Shown: piece after piece, positions 1 through 11,264 of the stretch | Layout: each line of letters starts with the position of its first letter | Numbering within the stretch: position 1 is the stretch's first letter | Assembly (NCBI GenBank): GCA_022702545.1 | Contig: JAHRBC010000005.1 | Span: 2,046,001-2,110,000 of the forward strand | DNA from: Phycomyces nitens | Lineage: Eukaryota; Mucoromycota; Mucoromycetes; Mucorales; Phycomycetaceae | Direction of reading: 5' to 3' | Length of the DNA stretch: 64,000 nt | Made by a program: the position numbers and the translations under genes | Notes under the pieces: generated by a model | What the model was told of the DNA's origin: nothing | Seen by the model: the letters and a program-made list of their open reading frames with translations, nothing else | Database searches by the model: none

Positions 1-1896
1 CCCTTGCCTCTCTATACTCCAATCTTGCCAAACCAATGCTAGATACACTTATCTTCAACTACCAACTCGTCAAGTCTATTGGTGTTGCTGGCACATTCGG
101 TCTTACTGTCAATTACTTTGTTACTGCTCGTATCTTGCGTGCCGTAACGCCTTCTTTTGGTAGATTGGCTGCTATTGAGGCAAAATTGGAGGTAAAATAA
201 TTCTCAAAAAAAATGGATTACGTACGTAAAACACAATCAATTGAACCATTACGTGTCTATTAAAAAAAGGGAGACTTCCGTGCTGCCCACACTCGCCTCA
301 TCACAAATGCAGAGGAGATTGCATTCTACAATGGAGCCACTCTGGAGCACTCCATCCTTGACAAAGCATATACCCGTCTGATCAAGCATATCAATACCAT
401 CTACAAGATCAGAATCAGCTACAATATGTTTGAGGACTTTTTGATTAAATATGCCTGGAGTGCATTTGGTTTGGGTCTGTGCTCTATCCCTGTATTCTTA
501 CCAGATCTGGCTGGCCAACGTTCAGTAGCGGCTGCTGCTGCATCTGAAGGATCGGATGAGAATGCAAAGGTTGGATCTCACACACGTGGATTTATCACCA
601 ACAAGAGGTAGGCAATATTGGATAAAGATGTTTGTTGATATTAACTATATTACAGACTTTTAATCTCATTGGCAGATGCAGGTGGAAGAATGATGTACTC
701 TTACAAGGAGTTGGCAGAATTGGCAGGTTACACATCGCGTGTCTATGGTCTCCTGTCTGTCCTGCATGCACTCCATGCATCAGAATATGACGGACCCAAG
801 GATGTTCGCCGCTTTGGTCTCACAAACATCAAGGGAAATGTCAACATTGGCATAGACGGCATCAAATTCGAAAATGTCCCTATCGTTGCTCCTTCTTCAG
901 GACCAGACAACGTTGGAGAGCTCTTGGTCGACGATCTTTCCCTTGATGTCCTTCCTGGAGAGCATTTGATGATAACAGGTCCTAATGGTGTCGGAAAGAC
1001 CGCAGTCGCTCGTGTCATTGCTTCTTTGTGGCCCGTGTTTGGTACGCTTCTCATGTTAAATACACACCACTCGATACAAAATTATTAATTCAAAAGTGAA
1101 AACGTAGAGGGCAAGCTTTCCAAGCCCTATGACAAGGATATCTTTTATATTCCTCAGCGTCCTTACCTCAGTCTTGGTACTCTGAGAGATCAGTAAGTAT
1201 ACCTAATGGCTGTCAAATAATGAATTACCTAGCTCTCTTGGTTAACACGTCTATCTAGGGTTATCTATCCTCATTCTCATGAAGATATGAAGAAGAGCGG
1301 ACGAACAGAAGAAGAACTTATGGACATTCTAAAAGTTGTTCATTTGGCCTATATTCCTGACCGTGAAGGTGGATGGGAGACTAAGAAGGAGTGGAAGGAT
1401 GTATTCTCTGGTGGAGAGAAGCAGCGCGTAAGTTCCAAAGATATTTTTCAAAAAAAAATGTCATTTAGATATATTAACACACCTTCATAGATTGGAATGG
1501 CCCGTTTGTTCTATCACCACCCCAAATATGCTGTACTTGATGAGTGTACCAGTGCTGTGTCTACTGATGTTGAAGGACTCATGTACGCACATGCCAAGGA
1601 CATGGGAATCAGTAGGTTCTATCTGTTAAAGACAAAGAAAGAGGCACACTCACCTTTATTATATTAAAATAGCTCTCTTGACCATCTCTCATCGTCCTGC
1701 TCTGTTCAAGTATCACAAACATATCCTTCGACTGACTGGTAACCACGGAGAATGGGAAATGGAAGCCCTTGGCACAAAAGAGCAGAAGCAATCAATCGGT
1801 AAAGAGATGACTTCACTCGAGGCCAAGCTTCAAGAAGTTGAATCTCTCAAGGCTCGCCTGATTGCCATTGATAATGAGTTGAGTTTAAAGATCTAG
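1..1896 (+). CDS. Peroxisomal ABC transporter, ABCD (ALD/PXA) half-transporter, 3' part
   Basis: The coding sequence is cut by the left window edge. Exons read in frame at 1-191, 270-607, 656-1041, 1108-1192, 1259-1427, 1491-1611 and 1673-1896, all with GT-AG introns. The first exons carry the end of the membrane domain and the [10 protein letters not shown] stretch, which matches the EAA-like motif of ALDP/PMP70 proteins. The nucleotide-binding domain has Walker A GPNGVGKT (codons near 980-1005), the signature [10 protein letters not shown] split by the intron at 1428, and Walker [11 protein letters not shown] just after it. The C-terminus is a short coiled-coil-like tail rich in Glu, Lys and Leu. 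Family knowledge: ABCD half-transporters dimerise in the peroxisomal membrane and import very-long-chain acyl-CoA for beta-oxidation. PXA1 and PXA2 type cannot be separated from this part alone. Family assignment is secure. Confidence 0.9.
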
Positions 1897-3755
1897 AGCA
1901 AATAGTTTTTATCTCTTTTTTATGTACACCTTTTTTTCTTCTATACGTATAAAATATCAGAAAATATAAACACTATAGTACTTGTCTATCCATGTACAAA
2001 CCAGAATATGTACGATTTACTTTTATTCATAAATACTCTTCAACCATTAAAGATTTTTTTAAGAAGAATCAATTAAACAAAGCCTCAGGTTAATAAGCGT
2101 CTAGTATTAATGTTCAATAAAGTCAGCAAGATAACATCTTTACAGTTAGTGTTTCTCTCGGAAGCACCCCCTTGAGACCAAACATTAACATACAATTTTA
2201 GCAATATGCAAGAGTGTATTTGTTAAGTAATGTTTTGCTGGGCCATTACTATACTCGACAGTAGCCATGCGAATTGGAAACTGCACGGATGGCACTCATC
2301 AATTAAGTGAAATGCACATTTTACAAACACTAACAACTATTTAAAGCGACTAAAGCAAAGTGGTTATAGGAACTACTTCCACACTAGACAGGCAGATACT
2401 TTATATTAGCACATCAACAGCTATTTATTTTACAAGCATTTTATAAAGATCCAATTGTTTATAATAGGACATACTATCTTATTACAGCTGGTGATTTCAT
2501 AGCATATCTTCATGTCTAGCATTTACCCAAAATTCATGCTTTTATTCCAATATACTTGTGGATTTTATGGACCAGGAAACTTTTAAAGGATAAATGGATT
2601 ATGATATAAAAAAAACTGAAAAGAAATACAAATTATACCATGTCTCCAGGTGCCATTTGCTGATACATGACAATCCAATATCCTTGAAACAATTGAAGAC
2701 TAGACATGTTTACATTCTACATAATTACAGTGATAAATCACTACCCAATAATAGAAATTCGATTCCAAGAGTAGAATAATAAGCATATAAAATATCAATA
2801 TTATTTCTTTCATGGCTAATACTCTTATAGTATTTATTTATTTCTAATATACAAGCCATCAAATTTATTGACATCGAATAGAGTCATTACGTCTCTAGGA
2901 CACTCATCCTAAATACATCATCTCTTCCTTCATCCTTTGCATTCGATACACATTGCTCATAACAATGCAGACCATATTGTCATTTCTAATCTCACTTCAA
3001 TAAACAATCTGAAATCGCACTTTCCACAGTCTAGTACAAGATATATCTGTCTTTCTTATATTGGCCAGTGATTGTATGTATGGACTGACTCTTTCTTGTC
3101 CACCAACCTTTTGCTCATCAACAAGTGCACGGACCACTCTAAAGTGACGCAAAAATCAAAAATCGACATTCTTGTACTCTGCCTTCAAGGTTGGGTGTTC
3201 GATCTAAATCAGCTCTCTTTCATTCCTTTGTTGCCTTGATCTTCTTTACACTCTTTCTAACAAGATACTAATATTCTAGCCTACTACTGGTTATTCCCAT
3301 CAGTATAAAATCTGACCAATAGAAATGGCCATATACACCATGCCCACCAGCAACATGGATGAAAGCAGTAAAAAAGTGATAAGCGCCATATTCCTTCCCA
3401 CAGTTTTGTTACACACACCAGAATAATGGTATTTTCTTATAAATACATCCATTTTGATTGCCTTTCTCTTTTTCTTTCTCTTTCTCGCACTCTACGGTTT
3501 GTACCCAACAAGTACCATACTGCCTCAAAATTTACACGACCAGTAGTCCATCTATTCCATCTCACGTTGCCTTTTGATCCATCTCTGACATCCGCGCGTC
3601 CTTTTTCATTTGTGAGTGTGTTTGACACGTATCCGTCCACTGATATCCATCCACCGTGTCAAACTAGTCTACAGTCATCAATCAAACCATTCTGACACCA
3701 CTGCCTGCCGTCCATACCAGTATCCGCTACCGGTCACCGTTCAATGCAACTCTTG
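1897..3755. other. Intergenic, no gene seen
   Basis: AT-rich spacer after the ABC transporter. Only short open frames without supporting motifs are present. Pyrimidine-rich runs occur near 3465-3500. Confidence 0.6.
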
Positions 3756-3759
3756 GCTC

Positions 3760-3990
3760 TCCAGGTTTGACTCCCCAGTTTTGACTCTCCAGTTTTGACA
3801 CCCCAGTTTTGGCTCTTCAGTTTTGACACCCCAGTTTTGACACCCCAGTTTTGGTCCTTCAGTTTTGGCTTCCCAGTTTTTGCTCTTCAGTTTTGACTCC
3901 CCAGTTTTGGCTTCTCAGTTTTGGATTCCCAGATTTTGCTTTCCAGTTTTTTCTTTCCAGTTTCTGTTTTCACGTTTTTGCTTTCATGTT
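3760..3990. repeat. Minisatellite, about 15 degenerate copies of a 14-15 bp unit
   Basis: The stretch is a head-to-tail array of units such as CAGTTTTGACTCCC, CAGTTTTGACACCC, CAGTTTTGGCTCTT and CAGTTTTTGCTCTT. The core CAGTTTT is most constant. Units degrade to the right (CACGTTTTTGCTTT, CATGTTTTTGCTTT). Short open frames across it are low-complexity and are not considered coding. Confidence 0.85.
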
Positions 3991-4734
3991 TTTGCTTTCT
4001 GTATTATTAACAATTTTGTAGATACTCCAGAGCCGACGGTCATGAATTAGGTAAGTGCTAGTATTATTATGAACGTTTTCCCTTTGCGCTCTCATCTTGG
4101 TCTTCTTCTTTTTCAGAAAAGGCTTACAGGACACAATGGTTCCAGGTAATATCAAGTATATCCAGGTCCAGGTCCAGGTCCAGAGACAAGGAATTCCGAT
4201 TATACCAGACTTGGCAGCCCAACTCTCAACTTCATTTTCGATACCCCAGACAATACCCAGGAAATGGTCGACCGGAACAAGCTTTTTTAGGATGGAAATG
4301 GTTTATACTCTAGTCATCAATAGTTCATTACCCCCCAATATATAATTTGTACTATAAAATATTAACTGCAAATAAATGATTAAATATGAATAATTATAAA
4401 TTAATGTGAACGATTAAACAGATAGTATGTTGATAATAAATACTTTTTTTTTTCGTAAATATAATAAAATGTTATTTCTTGTAATAAAAGCCAAAATAAA
4501 ATAAAAACTGTATCTGGTTTGAACGCTTATACCTCAATTATAGTACGTGAGTCAAATACTACTTTACATAATATTTACAAACCTTTTTTTTTCTTGGATT
4601 GATATCTCTATCTTATCAGAGCCAAGCAGTCTGCTGGTTTTAATGTTACATGATATATAAAAAAGCAAATAAGCAACACAAGAATATTAGTTCTTCAGAT
4701 AATAACACTATGCTGGTTAGTATAACCTTTATGT
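3991..4734. other. Intergenic with a short CCAGGT repeat
   Basis: No gene is seen. A small perfect tandem of the 6-mer CCAGGT occurs at about 4162-4181. From 4350 the sequence is strongly AT-rich. Confidence 0.5.
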
Positions 4735-4935
4735 AGGTGAGTTGAGTGTGTGGTATATACACCACAGTTGAGTGAAATACAGACTTCTCGGCCGATCTCT
4801 GACTAGTACTTACTAATGACCCTGGTAGGTTAGCATCTCAGGAACGACTATACACCAGGTACACATACATGTCCCACTACTACAGTTATAACCAGCTATT
4901 GCACAATAGATACTAGAGTATAAATAAACTAGAGT
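4735..4935 (+). repeat. LTR-like dispersed repeat, copy 1
   Basis: This segment is colinear with 11355-11530. Shared blocks in the same order are TATA-ACACC, a CAG(T/C)TGA(G/A)T(G/A) block, the exact 10-mer CCGATCTCTG (4792-4801 here, 11410-11419 there), then AATG...TGG(T/C)A(G/A)G(T/C)TA(A/G)C and TACACCA. Length and layout resemble a solo LTR or LTR fragment, but no coding part and no target-site duplication was found. Confidence 0.5.
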
Positions 4936-5555
4936 AATAACTATATAGGCCGCCATAATACTATTTCTTTAATAATTTAACAAAACTCTATTTTTTTGTG
5001 TTTCAATTTTAATATTTTGCAATTTATTTTCTATTATAATAATTTTTCAAAAATTGCAAAAAATGGACTGATTTGGAGTAAACCCCAAACCCCCGCGACC
5101 TCTCAATTAAGATCCGTCGCAGCTAATGCCAAGTATTGCAGCACAATTCTTTTTCATTCAATTGGCTCAATAACGGTTGTCATGCTCATCTATAAGCTTA
5201 AAAGTTTCTTAGAAAATGGGGTTCTCGTATCTTTCTATTTTTTGATCGGTGTGTATACTATTTGCAAGGGTGTGTCCTTCTCCTCTGATGTATCTAAAGG
5301 TGATCTGCTCATACGAGTTCCGCTGATTATAGGTTCTTTTTTGATAAGCTAAAAGCCCCTTATGTTTCTCAAGAAGTTCGTTGTTGTTTTGTTGGGACAT
5401 GGTGTGATTCAAATGAGGAAAGTGCCATTAAAAATAAAAAGATTATGGTACTGACTCTTTATTTTGTGAGGTTTAAATCAATTGTCCTTAATCTTGGTAT
5501 GAGTCTGTATGAATATAAAATCAAACAAATATAGGAATATTTAGAGAATAAAACT
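4936..5555. other. Intergenic, no gene seen
   Basis: AT-rich spacer with a few short open frames that have no recognisable features. Confidence 0.5.
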
Positions 5556-5565
5556 ATCTAAAAGT

Positions 5566-5650
5566 CTCTGTGAGATTCGAACTCACGGTCTTCCAGCCAA
5601 GGCCAGAAAACCACCAGTCAAGTCAGCCAAAAGTCAACTATAGACCGAGA
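5566..5650 (-). other. tRNA-like sequence with intact Pol III A and B boxes (pseudo-tRNA or SINE head)
   Basis: On the minus strand an A box TGGCTGACTTG lies at 5619-5629 and a B box GAGTTCGAATCTC at 5572-5584, 34 nt apart as in a tRNA gene. The T-arm GTGAG-TTCGAAT-CTCAC is a perfect 5-bp stem with a 7-nt loop and is followed by AGAGACT and TTTT. No convincing anticodon arm or full 5' acceptor strand was found, so a functional tRNA is not claimed. Confidence 0.5.
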
Positions 5651-6600
5651 CGGGATGTTCAAAAGAACAACAAAATTCAAAAGACTAGGGCTATTCCTCA
5701 CTGTTTTAAGCAACAAAGGCTATATTCAGTTACGAGACCCCGCCTCTTTCGTTTCATCTAAACGCGATTTTACATTCTCTGGATTAACATCATCAAAGTG
5801 CTCTTGGGTATAACTACTAGAGTAGTACAACCAAAAGCGATCAATATAGTCTTGTAGCCCAGGGGGGCTACGGGCGAGAATTGAACATTGTTTCCAGCGC
5901 AAGATAATGGCCTAAAGACGTTCAGCCAAAATCCTGACAAGCACATCTTCGCAGCACCTGGTTCCATCAACCGACCACGAGAGATTGGAGGCTTGAATAA
6001 AGTAGGACTTTATACACTGTCACAATATTGATTACCGGATAGCAAGAGATTGGGCCAGATATCGCAACGGCCATATACCATACTCAGGGCTGAAATCCCT
6101 ACTCAGGCTTGGTAAACGTACGGTCCTGACTTGAAAAGACAGCCATACCCCAGACACAGAAGTGTCTCTCACACAGGCTGGGTTGGTTTGGTTGCCAAGA
6201 GATAACTTCGTCACTGAAACGCTCGGATGCCAATCTCAAGGCGACTGAACTGCCTTGAATCATTGAACTTCCCGATCTGATACCAACGAATATCGTATTC
6301 GTCTTGGCCTGTCATGAAGAGTGGTGGTATCTCATTGGCGCCCGATGGCTCCCACCTATTCTGTACCTCTTCATGACTGACTCGACCGAGAGTATGACCA
6401 GGCACCAGACTAGAAGACATCAAGACAGAACAGGGTTTCTTGCCGGCCGATTTCAGACCAATGCCTGAAAGGTGTTTGGTTTGACAGCTTTGATTTGCAT
6501 CGCAACCGTCTTTACAAGAGGCTTACTTGATAGCGAGTTATCAAGTCCAAAGTAGGGACGTCTTATAGGCGGAACCAGCGGGAAGTACGCTATTGAATAA
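5651..6600 (-). other. GC-richer segment, probably an old mobile-element relic
   Basis: Base composition is clearly less AT-rich than the spacers on either side. Several minus-strand frames stay open for 60-70 codons (5770-5970, 6032-6214, 6211-6423) and would read in one direction if joined, as expected of a decayed coding element. No domain could be recognised, and no terminal repeats were found. The tRNA-like sequence at 5566-5650 lies directly at its end on the same strand. Confidence 0.3.
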
Positions 6601-7051
6601 AAGTTTATGAGTTTTGAATTGGGATGTTTTGACTTTTGACATTACTTACATTGGCAGAGTAGTCCAAGTGAAAAAGTGGTTAAAAACAAAGTCCGCATGC
6701 CAATATGTTAGTCATTGCAAGCCAATGGACAAAAATTATGTAGCATTCAGCTCATTAGAGTACTACATTACTTACCGGAGCAGCGTGTCAAAGTAGAAGG
6801 TGAGTGGGAAAAAAAAAGGCGTCTTGTTTCTTCGCACACCAAAGGTTTACTTATGATTATTATTTTTGATTGCTGTGATGACACGAGCCTGGGTTGGCCA
6901 ATGAAATGTCTCGTTATTACTGATATCATGTGTAAGCCTGGGAGCCTTTGACATGCTCCAATACAAACCCGTAATAAAGCATGTAAAGGAAAGCAATAAA
7001 ACAATCAACGTAAAAGCAGTAAAGAAGTGTAACTTTTGGATAATGCAGTTG
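6601..7051. other. Spacer before the 4.2-kb transposon
   Basis: No gene is seen. The open frames at 6614-7004 are short, and frames on the two strands overlap each other. Confidence 0.45.
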
Positions 7052-7070
7052 TATCACACCAAAAGAAATT
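7052..7070 (+). repeat. Left terminal inverted repeat of the 4.2-kb transposon
   Basis: The 19-bp sequence TATCACACCAAAAGAAATT is inverted and identical at 11265-11283. Confidence 0.85.
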
Positions 7071-7319
7071 CTCGTATAAATATGGTAATTTAGGGTCATT
7101 GAGTTTAAAACAAGGTTTTTTTGCCTATAAAAGTCAATTCTGAGCTGAAAATTGCCTGTTTTTCAGAATAATCTGAATAAATCTAATTTGGGAGAGTCGG
7201 TACTTCTAAAATTGAATCTCGCTGTTACTTTTTGACAAATAGCCAATAGAAATAGTTAACAGCCCAAACTGAAATTAAAAAGCACTTTGAAAAAAAAAGA
7301 GGACAAAGAAGAAAGAATT

Positions 7320-10001
7320 TTATTGATTTAAAGTAAAAAAACGGAAGTAGTTCTTGCAAAAGAAGTGATAAGATCCAAACTTGAAGAGGTTGATGCGAGA
7401 AAGGCGCTCACCTAAGGTCAGATGTAGCATGCATTCGATTCTAGCATCTTCCAACTTGCAGTATTGTTCAGTTGCTTGGCAGCCAACTATTGCCAAGTTC
7501 AGGTTGGGTGAGGAAAGTTGGTAATGCTGAATGTACAAAACACCATTACTTTCCATCACCTTTCCAGCAAAAAGTCTGTTGGCATCATGGTTGTAAGAAA
7601 ACGCGACAGAGACACCAGCAACAATCTTTCTGTTTACATGATTGTTGTCCACAAATTCCTGACGTTTACCAAAGTAATTGTCAGAAAATTTGCTTCCTTG
7701 ATCATTAAAAAAGGCAGATATACCGGGTCCACTTTGTACACGAGTTCTTGTAGTCCTGTCAATCCATGAGCTTCCGTTAGCAATGTGTCTGAGCATATCT
7801 TGCTTTCCAAACTTATGGGTAAGATCCCTGTTATCAGCACGACGGTTCGAATACACCAAATGAGTCCGGATGAACTTGTTAAATTGTTCACCTTTCTCGG
7901 TCTCAAAATGTAAAGCACAACCAAACCTCTTGATGTCTTCCTTAAGATGCAGCAGAAGGTGGGTCTTCAGGGTCAGGCTGAACTTGGTCTTAGCATAGAC
8001 ATCGTATTCGTGCAAGGACTTGACCAGACGGCGAGCAGCATTATCGATGTTGTTGAGATATTGATCAAAGTCAGTGGTTATCTCTCGAACAAACAGTAAA
8101 GATGATAGAATACCAAGTTCTGTAAAGGGCTTGGCAATCATACAAACTTTTGGGTCGTCTGTGAATTCAGCATTAAGAATCGGCGGCAGAACTTGCACCA
8201 GAATCTTGAACTCCTTGCCAAGGTAAGATCCACTATGTCTAAGCTTCTTTCTGAAAGTCCTTGTAAAGTCCCTAGAACCTTTTTCTTGCTCCAACAGATC
8301 AGATAACTTTACTTGTGAAGCAGTGTTTCCCTTTAAAACTTCCTTGAACAAATGGTTAACAAGGTATTTACATACTCCAAGAGCAACAGTATGCAAAATC
8401 TCTACAGGTGTATCAAGGGCGGGATCGAACGACTGCAGACACAGTAGGTCTTCGGTACCGGTATTACTATATCCAAGATCAGCAAGAATAAGCGCCTTAT
8501 CGGTTGGCTTCTCTGTTTCCAGGTAAAGGTCGTCGATGTTCGGTAAGATACCAGGAATTGCCTTCTCTTTGCGGGTTGGGTCAGCGGCAGCAAGCTCAAA
8601 ATGTTCCTTTGATCTGCGTGGACAGTGGCAAACCAGATGATCAGAGTTGAACTCATCAAAAGACACTCTTCCCAAGTTGCGGTAGTAGCACTTTCTACAA
8701 GGGAAATTGGACGTTGAGTGCTTCAAGCCAACAAGTTCAGCATGGCGGGCGTTGTCAGCCGTAACGAAGAGCAGTGGAGCACAGACAGTTACAGTCTCGT
8801 TATAGACTGACGAGTACATCTCAACACCATTTTCAAGGGACTTGAGGTCGGCAGTGAGAACGGGCATCAGATGCGTCGACTTGAATCCGGCTTGTTGAGA
8901 AACTGCGGTGACAAAGAAGTTGTTTTCGCGTCGGTTTCTCATACCATATGGCATGGCAGGGAAGTTTACCAGCACACTGTCATACATACCATGAGTTTTC
9001 GTCAGATTTCCAGAGGTATCGTCAGAAAAGATAGCAAGTGGGGCGACAATGGCCTTCTGATATCGAATGAACTGGTTGGCACTGTTGAATATCGGCTTTT
9101 GCAAAGGATGGTTTTTGAACAACAGGCCATAGTGCATTTGGTTCAGAGATACTTCACCAGAGGAAATCCAGTACTTAGGATGACTATAGAGCATAGGAGG
9201 GAGCCAAACAGAATCCAGGTACTTAGTTTCGTATGCGACAGGAGAGCTTTGTACTTTATGTAAAGGATGGCCTTCACTGTCAAAGCCTTGTTCAACAAGA
9301 AATCCATCAAAAAGAGTGAGCGTGTTTCTGAGGTAAAACTTCTCGACTAAAACCGATTGTCCACTGGATAGCACCACAACATCACCAACCCAGAAGTCTT
9401 TGCCGTTTGCTTGTACAAAGGGATGCTGGAACAAAGGATTTCTTCTCCATTTTTCGCCTTGCTGGACAGAAAGACACTGATCTTCGGTGAAATCAGGGAG
9501 AGCCGAAAGATATGGTGCCTTTTGAGGGTTTGCCAAGAGAAGACGTATGTGATCCGAAGGCAAATTGAAGTGACAATCTACAGTCTTTTCTTGGCCGGTG
9601 ATGCCTGAGCCCAAATTTGAGGTGGCCTTGATGGTAACCTTCTTGACAGTCGTAGGGAACAGAGGAACCTTGTTGAACTTGTTGTGCTGATAATTCAACA
9701 AGGTTCCGACCTTTGGCAGCTTGAACTCTGCTTTGGCCTCATCTGCTTTCTTCTTCAACTCAAACAGCAGATTGATAGTATACATGATCTTTGTAAGCAT
9801 GGAAACAGAGATCATGCTGTCGTCACCGTCGACAAAGGCTTGCAAGACTAAAGTCTGGAGATTCTGGAAAGGAAAGAAGGGAGGTACGCTTCGATTCCAT
9901 TCACCAGACGCAGCAGAAAAATCCAAAAGAGATTGGCAGTCTTCAAAGGCCAAGGTAGGAAGATCCGATTCCCTGTTGCTGTCAATTGTTGATGATGCCA
10001 T
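7320..10001 (-). CDS. Plavaka/CMC-like transposase, about 893 aa
   Basis: A single uninterrupted frame. The first ATG is at 10001 (MASSTID...); the frame stays open upstream to about 10064 without another ATG. Two blocks recall the fungal Plavaka-type transposases. One is FVTADNARHAELVG followed by FPCRKCYYR (like the family pattern GDN-x-x-x-SE...CRxCW). The other is DTPVEILHTVALGVCKYLV, close to the family block DTPVEILHxxLLGxxKY. The Asp of TADN and acidic residues after the second block are candidates for the DDE-type catalytic site. The central CxxC and CHC cysteines suggest an inserted zinc-binding knuckle. The gene lies inside perfect TIRs. It has no premature stop, so the element may be young. 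Assignment rests on remembered family motifs, not on a search. Confidence 0.7.
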   Translation of the reverse strand: MASSTIDSNRESDLPTLAFEDCQSLLDFSAASGEWNRSVPPFFPFQNLQTLVLQAFVDGDDSMISVSMLTKIMYTINLLFELKKKADEAKAEFKLPKVGTLLNYQHNKFNKVPLFPTTVKKVTIKATSNLGSGITGQEKTVDCHFNLPSDHIRLLLANPQKAPYLSALPDFTEDQCLSVQQGEKWRRNPLFQHPFVQANGKDFWVGDVVVLSSGQSVLVEKFYLRNTLTLFDGFLVEQGFDSEGHPLHKVQSSPVAYETKYLDSVWLPPMLYSHPKYWISSGEVSLNQMHYGLLFKNHPLQKPIFNSANQFIRYQKAIVAPLAIFSDDTSGNLTKTHGMYDSVLVNFPAMPYGMRNRRENNFFVTAVSQQAGFKSTHLMPVLTADLKSLENGVEMYSSVYNETVTVCAPLLFVTADNARHAELVGLKHSTSNFPCRKCYYRNLGRVSFDEFNSDHLVCHCPRRSKEHFELAAADPTRKEKAIPGILPNIDDLYLETEKPTDKALILADLGYSNTGTEDLLCLQSFDPALDTPVEILHTVALGVCKYLVNHLFKEVLKGNTASQVKLSDLLEQEKGSRDFTRTFRKKLRHSGSYLGKEFKILVQVLPPILNAEFTDDPKVCMIAKPFTELGILSSLLFVREITTDFDQYLNNIDNAARRLVKSLHEYDVYAKTKFSLTLKTHLLLHLKEDIKRFGCALHFETEKGEQFNKFIRTHLVYSNRRADNRDLTHKFGKQDMLRHIANGSSWIDRTTRTRVQSGPGISAFFNDQGSKFSDNYFGKRQEFVDNNHVNRKIVAGVSVAFSYNHDANRLFAGKVMESNGVLYIQHYQLSSPNLNLAIVGCQATEQYCKLEDARIECMLHLTLGERLSRINLFKFGSYHFFCKNYFRFFTLNQ

Positions 10002-10335
10002 GTTGAAAATTCTCTCTAAGAGATGAAAGATCCTCTCCCATGGCTTCTTCCTGTTCTTCCTCAATCATGGCTGAAAGATCAGCTTGGAATGCTGCTTCTT
10101 GATCATCTTCCGCAACATTAAATTCTCTTTGTGAATCGGGAATATTTGTGGCGTTGGGATCGAGTACATTTTCAGTTGATGAATCCAAAGAGGTAACTGG
10201 ATTATGGGCCTGAATGTGTCGCTGAAGATTATACAATGTACTGCACTCTTGCGAACATATGTGGCAGACGAGAGAATGGTTTACGAGCTTAATTTTGCTC
10301 AAGCATTTATTATATGTTAACTTTTCCTTTCCCAT
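9982..10335 (-). CDS. C2H2 zinc-finger ORF at the 5' end of the transposon (117 aa)
   Basis: It starts at ATG 10335 and ends at 9982, overlapping the transposase start by 20 nt in a frame one base away. A single C2H2 finger CHICSQECSTLYNLQRHIQAH lies at about residues 24-44 (C-x2-C-x12-H-x3-H), followed by a strongly acidic stretch (EEEQEEAMGED). Transposases of this group often begin with such a finger, so this is probably the N-terminus of the same protein, separated by a one-base frame change or an unrecognised intron. It could also be a separate DNA-binding accessory protein. Confidence 0.6.
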   Translation of the reverse strand: MGKEKLTYNKCLSKIKLVNHSLVCHICSQECSTLYNLQRHIQAHNPVTSLDSSTENVLDPNATNIPDSQREFNVAEDDQEAAFQADLSAMIEEEQEEAMGEDLSSLRENFQHGIINN

Positions 10336-11264
10336 TATAAAGTGATGTTGAGTAAATGAAAAAGAAAACCAAAGAAGGTGCCTGTCAACAATTAGACCAA
10401 TGATTACTTAAATAGTTTTCTGACTTTGAATTTTGTCTTGGCATTTTTTTTCTTTTCTTCTTATTTTTACTAGTCGATTTTTTTCTCTTTTTTTCTTACT
10501 CATCAAACAAAAATTGTAATGACTGATGATTAATACTCTAGTTTTATAGAGAATACTCAAATCATGCTTCTGATCAGTTCTGGTAAATAAAATAAACCAT
10601 ATATTACTTTTGTACTTGTTAATTAATCAAGATCCTTTTAATTAAGTGCTTGTCATTATGAGGTAAGCTTTTACATGAATAAACAAGCCACTGCAAGCTA
10701 AAACACTTCACATACTAACACATGGTTTACATTTTAGACAAGGAAATGGCATACAAAACAGCATCATTCTTCATCCATAACAAAGGTATTTTACTATATA
10801 ATTATCAGTGTAAATACAACTACTAACTTTTGCCATTTTTCAATACTAGCAATGGATATTTCTGTCTGTGGTTATATGAATAGTTTGTCTGTGACCCTGG
10901 CTCTTTACACTGCAACCTTGCTTGTCCATATATCATGTCAGTGAACCTTGCTGGAGTCCAAGTAGCCAGGTAAATTCTGGACAGGTATCAAGCAAAGGCC
11001 AAGTAAAAGCCTAGTAGTGGCCTAGTAGTGGCCTAATTCTAATTCTAATTCTAATTCTAATAAAAGTTGAACCCCCCTAATATTTTCCCAATATTTTTTC
11101 TAAATAAAATTGCTGTATTCCAAAACCCATTATTTCCAAATTCGTTTTAGCAGCTATAATTTAAACCCATTCTATGGCCAGATTTCCTTATTCTATATAA
11201 GGCGATTTATTGCTCCCAGCAAGCGCCGATAAAAGTGCTGAAAACCTGTCCAAATTAGTAATCA
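10336..11264. other. Non-coding 5' region of the transposon
   Basis: No open frame of note. It holds a perfect CTAATT hexamer tandem (11035-11061), a duplicated CCTAGTAGTGG (11010-11033) and poly-T runs near 10446-10496. Confidence 0.55.

Noticed and set aside
3437..4345. Several 60-90 codon ORFs on both strands
   Set aside because: They run through the minisatellite and pyrimidine-rich sequence and show no coding features.
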